Shown here piece by piece: positions 13,696 through 20,387 of a DNA stretch of 22,367 bases; position 1 is the stretch's first letter, and each line of letters starts with the position of its first letter. The translations under genes and the position numbers were made by a program. The stretch is taken from IMG/VR virus record IMGVR_UViG_3300001827_000042, positions 1 to 22,367 of that record. One strand, given 5' to 3'. The notes under the pieces are model-generated. The model saw nothing but the letters and a program-made list of their open reading frames with translations, did no database searches and was not told the origin of the DNA. The DNA is from a virus.

Positions 13696-14142
13696 TTATG
13701 AATCCTCTGGCCTGTATGAAATCAGGAATGAAAAACGTCTGGTGTATGTGCCAGTTCTGCCGCCATCGACAGGTGGGCTGTATTCAATTCGGTCATCAGT
13801 ATGGGTGATACCTAGAATCCTGACATTTACCAACCCGCCGTCGAGAATAAACACGTTTCCACGACCACCAGACAGGTTTCTACGGACGTATTCGCCCAGT
13901 TTAGTAGCGTCTGAGTAGTTTTCTGCGATGCAATAAATGTCCACATCGGACTGAATCAGGTTGTTCCTACCGTCAAGATTCCGCTTTGGATCAGACCCGG
14001 TGATTTCGTACATAATCGCTGGAAGGGCCAATTCCTGGTCCAAAGCAACAGGACTGATCCTGGTGGAAACCATGCCATTGATGTCTGAATCGTTCTTCAG
14101 TTTGGTGAACAGGGCAGGCTCTAATCGTACTTCCATCGACAT
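13696..14142 (-). CDS. Tail terminator-like protein (DUF3168 / gpU-like)
   Basis: 148 residues from the ATG at 14142, which overlaps the upstream stop (TGATG) and has AGGTGG 6 bases upstream. A TTG at 14145 is also in frame but less likely. The N-terminal ALFTKLKNDSDINGMVSTRI, then LALPAIMYEITGSDPKRNLDG, then a SDVDIYCIAENYSDATKLGEYVRRNL segment follow the order typical of DUF3168 proteins: helix, short strand with P-A-I-x-Y-x, then S-x-V-D-x-x-x-x-x-x-x-x-x-x-x-x-x-L-x-x-x-V-x-x-x-L. These proteins cap the tail at the head-proximal end. The location after the gp10-like gene and before the tube genes agrees. Confidence 0.68.
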   Translation of the reverse strand: MSMEVRLEPALFTKLKNDSDINGMVSTRISPVALDQELALPAIMYEITGSDPKRNLDGRNNLIQSDVDIYCIAENYSDATKLGEYVRRNLSGGRGNVFILDGGLVNVRILGITHTDDRIEYSPPVDGGRTGTYTRRFSFLISYRPEDS

Positions 14143-14657
14143 CAACGACCACCTATGCCCTTATTAATTCGCTTCCTGGTTACTTTGACCATCTCCCTTG
14201 CAAAGTTTACTGGAATCTGTTTTCCCAACTTCTCGATAGCACCAGTCAGATAATGACCAGGTTTTGTTGCTCCGATTCTGACCGAGTATTTACGCCCATT
14301 GAATCCTGTAATGCGCATCAGAAAAGATCTACGTCCAAACTCCATAATCGCAGCAAGTTTGAATCTGGGGTTTTTGGGCTTTCCGATTGCAACACCAACC
14401 ATACCTACAATCTCTTTGGTGACCCTATGGACTGGCTTGGATGTGTTGATAGCCTTTTTGAGTTCACCCCTTGCTCCACCACCAGGACTAGGGGCTCTTC
14501 TCTGAGCCTCTTTACGGACTGGCGTAAGTGCCACCTTTTGCAAAGAACGCTTCAAAGCCTTGTCACGATCAATGTTCTCAACTTGGGCTAGTGCCCTAGC
14601 AAGACGATCGAAAGCCTTCATGTCAACATTGATACCAAGATCAGCCGCTTTTCCCAT
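14142..14657 (-). CDS. HK97 gp10-like head-tail / tail completion protein
   Basis: 171 residues, strongly basic. The start IDRDKALKRSLQKVALTPVRKEAQRRAP with a following SPGGGARGELKKAI loop is the pattern of the HK97 gp10 family (helix, then A-x-x-x-x-x-x-x-A-P, glycine-rich turn, L-x-x-x-I). Later PRFKLAAIMEFGRRS and HYLTGAIEKLG match the conserved E-F-G region and the C-terminal helix. Members are found in the connector/tail completion region of siphoviruses and probably help to join head and tail. The ATG overlaps the stop of the head closure gene (TGATG), and the stop overlaps the next gene in the same way. Confidence 0.75.
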   Translation of the reverse strand: MGKAADLGINVDMKAFDRLARALAQVENIDRDKALKRSLQKVALTPVRKEAQRRAPSPGGGARGELKKAINTSKPVHRVTKEIVGMVGVAIGKPKNPRFKLAAIMEFGRRSFLMRITGFNGRKYSVRIGATKPGHYLTGAIEKLGKQIPVNFAREMVKVTRKRINKGIGGR

Positions 14658-14974
14658 CAGACAATCTCCAGTGCCATGATGTCCAACTGCTCGTCGAGTT
14701 CTTCTCGATTCAAGACCTGAACCACTTCAAAGATTCGAGTCCCAAACTTGATACGGGTGGTGGGGGTGATATCAGTTCTGTACCGAACGCTGATCTTGTG
14801 AGTAATTCTTGCTTTGGTCTGGTTTGCGTCTTGCAACTCAGTCTCTTTGGTAGGAACAACCCTGGCCCAGCAAGACAAACCATCGCTGTATGAGTGATCC
14901 CGCTCACCCATTGCATCTACCGTGACAGATGAGTTCTGTACGGTTATTCGATGTCTCAGCATCCCTGAACGCAT
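14657..14974 (-). CDS. Head closure / head-tail joining protein
   Basis: 105 residues. The opening MRSGMLRHRITVQNSSVTVDAMGE and CWARVVPTKETELQDANQ are the standard signature of the phage head-tail joining family (SPP1 gp16-like head closure). Its pattern is G-x-L-R-x-R-I-x-x-Q, then G, then a W-A-x-V strand and an E-x-x-x-A/A-N helix. ISVRYRTDITPTTRIKFGTRIFEVVQVLN completes the small beta-barrel, and the total length is normal for the family. The protein closes the connector after DNA packaging. It overlaps both neighbours by a few bases: TAATG at the start and TGATG at the end. Confidence 0.85.
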   Translation of the reverse strand: MRSGMLRHRITVQNSSVTVDAMGERDHSYSDGLSCWARVVPTKETELQDANQTKARITHKISVRYRTDITPTTRIKFGTRIFEVVQVLNREELDEQLDIMALEIV

Positions 14975-15639
14975 TAGAAAGCCCTTTGTGTCTGGTACTG
15001 AGCCAAGATTCGGTCTACGCCATGGGGGACAATCTGCATCTTGACAGGATCAACTGCTTCTCGATGCTCATACCAGTGAGCAACAAGCATTTTGACTGCC
15101 AACTTCAAAGGCTCAACCTCAATCCCGGTGATAGGGCTCGACACGCCAATGCCCGCCTTGTAAGTCACCACGATTGCACCGTCTTGATCCGCCAGCGAAG
15201 GCCACTGTTTGTTTTGCTTGAGAGCCAGTCTGGGGATCAGGGTTCCAGATGCGGGAACAACATAGTTCTCTGCTGCGAACGTCTGGGCTGCTCCGTCTGA
15301 GTCTGTGTAAGTCACAGTCAAGTCAGAAGCACTTCCGTAATAGAAAGGGCCAAACGGTAGAGACAATGAGTCCCAGGTCGGGACCAGGTTGTATCTCACA
15401 GTCAGCGTGGTTCTAAGCATCCGCAGTTTGGTGACATTCTCCACATACTTGACTGCCGCTGTTTGCAAAGCACCAATCAAAGTGTCATCGTCACTCAAGT
15501 CAACCCTCGACCAGTCCTTCAAGTCACTAGTGGACACGAACGGGCCAGCCTCAGTATCGGCTTCAGTCAGGGAATAGATTGTTTGAACCTGCTGCTGAAG
15601 TGACAGGTCATTCAACAAATGGGGTTCTAATGAAGGCAT
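14974..15639 (-). CDS. gp6-like head-tail connector protein
   Basis: 221 residues. Residues about 34-75 (VSTSDLKDWSRVDLSDDDTL, then IGALQTAAVKYVENVT) match the gp6/gp8-like connector family: a first helix that contains L-K-x-x-x-R-V-D, a D-D-x-x-I turn, and a second helix A-A-x-x-Y-x-E. A beta-rich insertion follows, with VTYTDSDGAAQTF and NYVVPASGTLIPRL, then IVVTYKAGIG. A final helical segment (LKLAVKMLVAHWYEHREAV) resembles the end of the longer gp8-type proteins, so the 221-residue length is expected. It probably forms the ring below the portal. The ATG at 15639 has no clear SD and sits just after the hairpin at 15672-15643. Confidence 0.82.
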   Translation of the reverse strand: MPSLEPHLLNDLSLQQQVQTIYSLTEADTEAGPFVSTSDLKDWSRVDLSDDDTLIGALQTAAVKYVENVTKLRMLRTTLTVRYNLVPTWDSLSLPFGPFYYGSASDLTVTYTDSDGAAQTFAAENYVVPASGTLIPRLALKQNKQWPSLADQDGAIVVTYKAGIGVSSPITGIEVEPLKLAVKMLVAHWYEHREAVDPVKMQIVPHGVDRILAQYQTQRAF

Positions 15640-15642
15640 AAA

Positions 15643-15672
15643 GGAGTATGGGGGGTTTCCCCCCCAGACTCC
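15643..15672 (-). terminator. Strong hairpin with GAAA tetraloop between capsid and connector genes
   Basis: On the minus strand GGAGT, one mismatch, TGGGGGG, loop GAAA, CCCCCCA, one mismatch, ACTCC form a 30-base hairpin of 12 bp with a single 1x1 internal loop. It lies 18 bases after the capsid stop. Only three T follow, so it is a weak terminator at best. It may instead stabilise the upstream capsid mRNA or lower downstream translation, since the next start codon comes three bases after it with no SD. Confidence 0.55.
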
Positions 15673-15690
15673 GGGGTTTTGTATGGCCTA

Positions 15691-16875
15691 TCAAGCCATG
15701 GTGAGAACTTTGAACGCTGCGTCGAGCATACGGTTGCCATCATTGTAGCAGATGCCCTTGACACCAACTTGATCGTTGGCTGCGTAGAGTTCAGGGAGTG
15801 AGGTGAATTCAAATCCACCAAAGTCCACGATGTAGTAGTAGGACAAGTCACCAAAGCCAACTGGAGTGGTTCCAGTTGCAACAGCGGCAACGAAGTCAGA
15901 CTCATACATTGGCTTGCCGAGCAGAGTGTCGGGAGCCTCACCCAAACCTGGGGTCAACAGGTAACGACCATCGCTGTCCTTCAACTTGCGAAGGATTTGG
16001 GTGGCTTCTGGCGAGAAGATCCATCCTGCGCTTGGTGCAGACCGGTACTCCTTAGCGATGGAGTAGAAGAGATCAATGATCTCGTCTGCGTCAAAGGTAG
16101 TTGCGCTGGCGGCAGTCTTACCACTGGTTGCACCGTCAAAGATACCCTTTGGCTCGTTGGAACCGGAACCTGCACCCACCAGGAACTTCTGAAGTTCGAC
16201 AGATGCGAACTGCTTGGCGAAGGAACCTGCGATGTAGGACTCCAGTTGAGCCTCAGAGAACGTGCCGTTGAAGCGAAGCAACTGGTTGCTCAACTTCATG
16301 ATGCGACCAAGACGACGTGGGAAGAACGAAGTCTGAGCCCAAACGTGGTCATCTTCTGTGATCGCAGCATTTTCAGCAGCGTAGACAGCAGTGCCAACAT
16401 CCGACTCGACTGCGAATGCGGTTTGGTTGCCAACGCTCATCACGGTCGCAGCATCACGCATCCAGTTCATTTCTTGACGGAGTTCCACGATTTGTTGTTC
16501 AATCGTGGTGGTAGCCAAGAAACCGCCAGCAGAGTTGGTTCCGATGGACAAAGCACGAACTTCGTCAGCATCGAGTCGATGACCACCCATGGCCTTCAAG
16601 AAAGCAGAGCGATACTCACCTGAGTCACGGGTGACTTCTCGGTTGTGAACTTCTGCGGTAACTTGAACAGAAGCCTGGGCTGCTTCCATCTTGTCAAGGT
16701 TTTGTCGTTGCTCGATTGAACGTCCAAGTTCTTCAATCTCGTTTTCGAGAAGTTCAAACTTGCCTTGCTCATCGGCGTTGAGAACAGAGCGACCTTCAGC
16801 GTCAGCCGCATCAAGGATAGCACGAGACTGGGTAATCAAGCCTGCGCGCTTTTCTTTCAATTCGTTGATTTTCAA
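15691..16875 (-). CDS. Major capsid protein, HK97 fold
   Basis: 394 residues. Residues 1 to about 75 form a charged coiled coil (KINELKEKRAGLITQSRAIL, then a FELLENEIEELGRSIEQRQN segment) typical of the delta/scaffold domain that the prohead protease removes. From about residue 105 the HK97-fold core follows: ALSIGTNSAGGFLATTTIEQ, IVELRQEMNWMRDAATVM, a FFPRRLGRIMKLSNQLLR segment, SYIAGSFAKQFASVELQKFL, and GSNEPKGIF. Near the C-terminus are GKPMYESDFV and FGDLSYYYIVDFGGFEF. The start is TTG at 16875 with AAGGA 8 bases upstream; the next methionine is residue 62, which would delete the scaffold domain. The 94 bases upstream hold no gene; they contain the SD and a short inverted repeat (ACGCA..TGCGT) of unknown meaning. 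Confidence 0.93.
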   Translation of the reverse strand: MKINELKEKRAGLITQSRAILDAADAEGRSVLNADEQGKFELLENEIEELGRSIEQRQNLDKMEAAQASVQVTAEVHNREVTRDSGEYRSAFLKAMGGHRLDADEVRALSIGTNSAGGFLATTTIEQQIVELRQEMNWMRDAATVMSVGNQTAFAVESDVGTAVYAAENAAITEDDHVWAQTSFFPRRLGRIMKLSNQLLRFNGTFSEAQLESYIAGSFAKQFASVELQKFLVGAGSGSNEPKGIFDGATSGKTAASATTFDADEIIDLFYSIAKEYRSAPSAGWIFSPEATQILRKLKDSDGRYLLTPGLGEAPDTLLGKPMYESDFVAAVATGTTPVGFGDLSYYYIVDFGGFEFTSLPELYAANDQVGVKGICYNDGNRMLDAAFKVLTMA

Positions 16876-16969
16876 AGGGATTTTCCTTTTTGGGAGTTTT
16901 TGTGTGTGTAAAGAAAACTGGGCTGTTGCCCCACGCAGTTGCGTTGCCGGTTGGCTAAAGTGTTTTCGG

Positions 16970-18508
16970 TTATTGCATCTCTTGAATACGCAGACGGGCT
17001 TGAGCCAGGCTTACACCCAATCCATTACCGTCTTTCCGGTTGCATTGACGTTCCAGAGATCGCAGTGCCACCTCTGTTGCTGGGTAAGCAGGGAAACTCA
17101 CGGTTGACACATCTTTCAGTGACAAGTCGTGAACTGTTCGCAATGCTGTGCCATCACGTTCTGCCCAGGAGTCCCGAATGACTTGGAATCCAAAAGACAT
17201 ACCGTCAATGTCACCCCTACGGATAGATTCGACCACATCACGCCCCGCTTGAGTATTGGCAGGGTCAATTTCGACTCTCAAACCAATGTCATCTGTGGAC
17301 ATGCGAAGTGTGCCGGAAGCACTGCGACCGATGATCTTGCTGGAATCGTGATCAACCAGAGCCCGGACGTCATGCTGTTCTGACAACGCCCGATCAAAGG
17401 CTTTGCGGTCAATGCGTTCAACAAAGCCACCAAGATCCTGAGAGTCAGAGTCAAACTTGGCTGCGTAACCAACAATGGTTGGCAGTTCAGTTTCATCCTC
17501 ATCGTTGCTCAGTTCAATGTTCTGAAGAGCCCGCGACTCATAGAACCTATCTTCCGACCGGTTGTACGAACTGGGCTGCATTGGTTCTGGTGATTCGTCC
17601 GACTCCATTGGCTCTTCATCCTTTTCCAAATACTTCATGTATTCGCTGTGAGTCTCACAGGGCATGAAAATCTCAACACCGTCTTCCGTCATGGTGTGGA
17701 ATCCACTGCAACCCAGGCTTCTCGCACGATCAAGTGCCTCTTTTTCGGTGGTGTATTGGTCTTCACCAACTTTTTCTCGTTTCTCTTGGTTGTCGCTCAT
17801 TGAGTTCTTTCCTTTGGTTGACAGCGGGTGTTCTGCTGGCAACAGGTCTGTGTCATATTTAGTTCTTCGGAAACGCAGGTTTCTCAGGGCATAAAGAAGC
17901 CCATTTACGCGGGCATAAGCCCATTGATCTGCACTTGTTACGCTTGGTCTAACACTTTGAGGGTTGGTCTTGTAAGCCCCAACACCACGCTTGAAGCAGG
18001 CTTCCAACATGCGGTAGGTTGCTCTTTTCCGGGGATCATCCCCGTACTCTTCGTTGTGTTCCTCAACCTTGCGACGTAAGCCTTTCTCAACTGTTTTGGA
18101 GAGTTCAGCCCTATTCTCACGCTTGGCGATTACTGCATTCACCACTTCTTTCATCTTGCCTTCACCAAGAGTTCCAATCGCACCCCACTTGATTTGTGCA
18201 ACAACGCCAGCGATAGATGAAAGAGTTGGGGAAGTGTCACCTTTGAACTGTGAACCATCTTCAAAATGCCTTGCTATCCAAGCCTCACGCTCTTTGATCC
18301 AGTCCAAAACAACATCAGTCTCAGAGCCTTCACGAGCCCTACCCCAGAGCAAGTAAGCATCGTTTCCTCTGATGTTGCCACCAGCCTTCCAGATATCTGG
18401 GTGTTCTCTCTTCAAATGAGAAGCCCAGGTTCGATCAAACTGTGGGTATTTGGAGTTTCGTAGCGATATTTTTAGGTCATCACCCTTATTTGGGAAGTCA
18501 GTTGCCAT
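16970..18508 (-). CDS. Composite prohead maturation protease (S78-type) with N-terminal extra domains
   Basis: 512 residues. The C-terminal part, about 340-490, is an HK97-type prohead protease: TIVGYAAKFDSDSQDLGGFV, an ERIDRKAFDRAL helix, VRALVDHDSSKIIGRSASGTL with the catalytic His near 387, and IDGMSFGFQV with the catalytic Ser near 438. Such enzymes trim the scaffold domain of the capsid, encoded next. The first 235 residues are an additional region: KISLRNSKYPQFDRTWASHL, GVVAQIKWGAIGTLGEGKM, and ACFKRGVGAYKTNPQSVRPS followed by QWAYARVNGLLYALRN. I know similar blocks from other phages but not their function. Residues 255-295 (GCSGFHTMTEDG, FMPCETHSEYMKYL) are a small separate motif often placed before such proteases. 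The ATG overlaps the portal stop by 11 bases and has GGCGG 6 bases upstream. A second product from an internal ATG at 17800 is likely. Confidence 0.83.
   Translation of the reverse strand: MATDFPNKGDDLKISLRNSKYPQFDRTWASHLKREHPDIWKAGGNIRGNDAYLLWGRAREGSETDVVLDWIKEREAWIARHFEDGSQFKGDTSPTLSSIAGVVAQIKWGAIGTLGEGKMKEVVNAVIAKRENRAELSKTVEKGLRRKVEEHNEEYGDDPRKRATYRMLEACFKRGVGAYKTNPQSVRPSVTSADQWAYARVNGLLYALRNLRFRRTKYDTDLLPAEHPLSTKGKNSMSDNQEKREKVGEDQYTTEKEALDRARSLGCSGFHTMTEDGVEIFMPCETHSEYMKYLEKDEEPMESDESPEPMQPSSYNRSEDRFYESRALQNIELSNDEDETELPTIVGYAAKFDSDSQDLGGFVERIDRKAFDRALSEQHDVRALVDHDSSKIIGRSASGTLRMSTDDIGLRVEIDPANTQAGRDVVESIRRGDIDGMSFGFQVIRDSWAERDGTALRTVHDLSLKDVSTVSFPAYPATEVALRSLERQCNRKDGNGLGVSLAQARLRIQEMQ
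17798..17815 (-). promoter_or_regulatory. Internal ribosome binding site and ATG for a short protease form
   Basis: Within the protease frame, AAAGGA (17815-17810) lies 9 bases before an in-frame ATG (17800) at codon 237. The product would be 276 residues containing the MPC-x-x-H motif and the complete protease domain, without the unknown N-terminal region. The site falls exactly at a domain boundary (a polar linker reading MSDNQEKREK), which supports a nested gene. Confidence 0.55.
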
Positions 18509-20387
18509 TGATTACCGCCTTGATAGTGCTGTTGTCGTTGGTGTTCAACGGTGTGTGTCTGATATCAGTGCGAGCCTCATACTCTTCACCATCGTCAGCA
18601 ACAACGACTTCGCCTCTTAGAACAAAAGGCTCGCCAGTTGGGACTTTTTTACCTTCGAGTGAAGGCCATTTCTGACCCGAACCACCGACCCATTGCACTT
18701 CTTCAACCCCAGCATTGCGGTAATACTCAAGCATTAGCGCACCCTCAAGTCTGCGAACTTCTGAATCCAAGATGGTGTCAGCCTTCTCTTCTCTCCAGAT
18801 TTCTAGGACTTTTGCAGTGTCCTCTGCTCTAAGGTTGCTTCTAGCCCTAACAGAACGTCGGATTGTGAACCTGTCGGCAATGTTTCTCAGAACTTCGTCT
18901 TTGATTGGTTCAACTTCACCAACTTCGGACGTTGCTACTGCACGCAATTCTTCTGAGAACTTTCGGATGGCAGGAAGGATGATTGAGAACAACTGCCTTT
19001 GGTATTCGCTACTGAAATACCTTTCTGCCCAGGTTGCTATGTCCCCATTGCCGTTTTGTTGATACTCCCGAACTGCATCAATCTCAAGTTCGACCATTTC
19101 GGATAGCGACTCCCGCATAGTGGGCCTAAATCCGTCGAGAGCCTGTTGACGCTTAGCAGGGTTGTAAGCACGAACTTCAAGACTTCGTTCATCGGGTTGA
19201 TCACTTCCTGGCCGCAGTCTTTCCATGTTCAGCGGGCTCAGGTAATCATCTCCGTTTGCACCAATCGGGTCAAATTGTTCTGCTTTGCGGATGTCATTGA
19301 TAGACATGAATCCCGCTTGTCGGGCAAGTTGATAAGCACGATATCTGCTTTCCAGATCACCACGAAGCATCTCTTCAAAGTGGAAGGTGATCTTGTAGTC
19401 CGCACTCGGCAAGAGTTTCGATTCCAACTCGTTTTCAATACGACGAGCCCACGGAGTCAGAGTGTGCGTCACAAACCCACGGTTCAGTTCGTAGATAGAC
19501 CCGTATGAGGAAGAGCCCTCAAGTTCTGCCAACAGTGTGGGCGGGACACGGAACATCCTTGCAATTTCAAGGGTTTGGAACTTCCGGGTCTGAAGGAATT
19601 GACTCTCGTTGGGTGGAAGGCTCAGTGGTTTGAATTCAATACCACCTTCAAGCAACGCAACACGAGCCGAGTTAGACGCACCACGATGCAGGTTTTCCCA
19701 AGATTGACGCAGGTTGTTGAAGGCCTCATCACTCAGTTTGCCTGGAACACTTAGCACACCAGATGGCATAGCCGCATTACCAAAGTACGCAGCACCATAT
19801 CTTTCTGATGCAAGACCAAGACCAATGGCCTCTCTCGCCAGAGCAATGGGTGAATAACCCTTCAAGCCATTTGGTCCCAAGCCTCTGATATGCAGAACGT
19901 CGCTGGACGGAAGAGCCATATCTGTTTGATCAGAAGTGATCCGATATGCAACCTTCCCAGATTCAGTCATGTTCACTTGGACATATGCAGGCTCAACCGG
20001 AACAAGACCAGTGACCTGACCACGGGCATTACGTTCGATGATTGCATAGGCGTTTCCATACAGACACGCATGCGAAACCATTAATTCAAAGAACATGAAC
20101 GCTGTCAGGTCGGGGTTGACTTGTTGCCCAAGAACATTTGTCAATGGCAGTTCGTTCGCATTACGAACACCTTGGGGAGTCATTCTGTGGACATGGACGG
20201 GCAGACTTGCAATCGACTCAGAGATAATCCGAACGCAGGCGTAGACCGTGGACAACTGCAAAGCACTTGTCTCATCAATCCTCACACCCGCAGTGGATGG
20301 CAAACCAAACAACCCAACATGGTTGTTGCTGGTGATGTGTCGTTCTTCTGTTTCTGGCTTTCGCCTAAACCAATCTGTTAGAGGCAA
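18498..20387 (-). CDS. Portal protein, HK97 type, with long C-terminal extension
   Basis: 629 residues against about 400-450 for typical HK97 portals. The portal part (about 1-410) is clear: TVYACVRIISESIASLPVHV, a FFELMVSHACLYGNAYAIIE segment, VLHIRGLGPNGLKGYSPIAL, RKFQTLEIARMFRVPPTLL, and GSIYELNRGFVTHTLTPWARRIENEL. It forms the 12-subunit ring through which DNA enters and leaves the head. Residues about 420-629 are an added region: helical to about 555, then a WVGGSGQKWPSLEGKKV segment and a DIRHTPLN segment. These are reminiscent of the end of MuF/SPP1 gp7-like proteins (W..s....C..LdGk.., then H-P-P-L-H), but without their cysteines. The start is TTG at 20387, with AAGGGGGG 5 bases upstream; the next methionine (residue 69) would remove conserved portal sequence. 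The gene overlaps terL by 10 bases. Confidence 0.9.
   Translation of the reverse strand: MPLTDWFRRKPETEERHITSNNHVGLFGLPSTAGVRIDETSALQLSTVYACVRIISESIASLPVHVHRMTPQGVRNANELPLTNVLGQQVNPDLTAFMFFELMVSHACLYGNAYAIIERNARGQVTGLVPVEPAYVQVNMTESGKVAYRITSDQTDMALPSSDVLHIRGLGPNGLKGYSPIALAREAIGLGLASERYGAAYFGNAAMPSGVLSVPGKLSDEAFNNLRQSWENLHRGASNSARVALLEGGIEFKPLSLPPNESQFLQTRKFQTLEIARMFRVPPTLLAELEGSSSYGSIYELNRGFVTHTLTPWARRIENELESKLLPSADYKITFHFEEMLRGDLESRYRAYQLARQAGFMSINDIRKAEQFDPIGANGDDYLSPLNMERLRPGSDQPDERSLEVRAYNPAKRQQALDGFRPTMRESLSEMVELEIDAVREYQQNGNGDIATWAERYFSSEYQRQLFSIILPAIRKFSEELRAVATSEVGEVEPIKDEVLRNIADRFTIRRSVRARSNLRAEDTAKVLEIWREEKADTILDSEVRRLEGALMLEYYRNAGVEEVQWVGGSGQKWPSLEGKKVPTGEPFVLRGEVVVADDGEEYEARTDIRHTPLNTNDNSTIKAVINGN

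Noticed and set aside
16876-16969. Possible extra gene or promoter in the gap before the capsid gene
   Set aside because: The gap shows an SD for the TTG start and a short ACGCA/TGCGT inverted repeat, but no convincing promoter boxes and no open frame of note.
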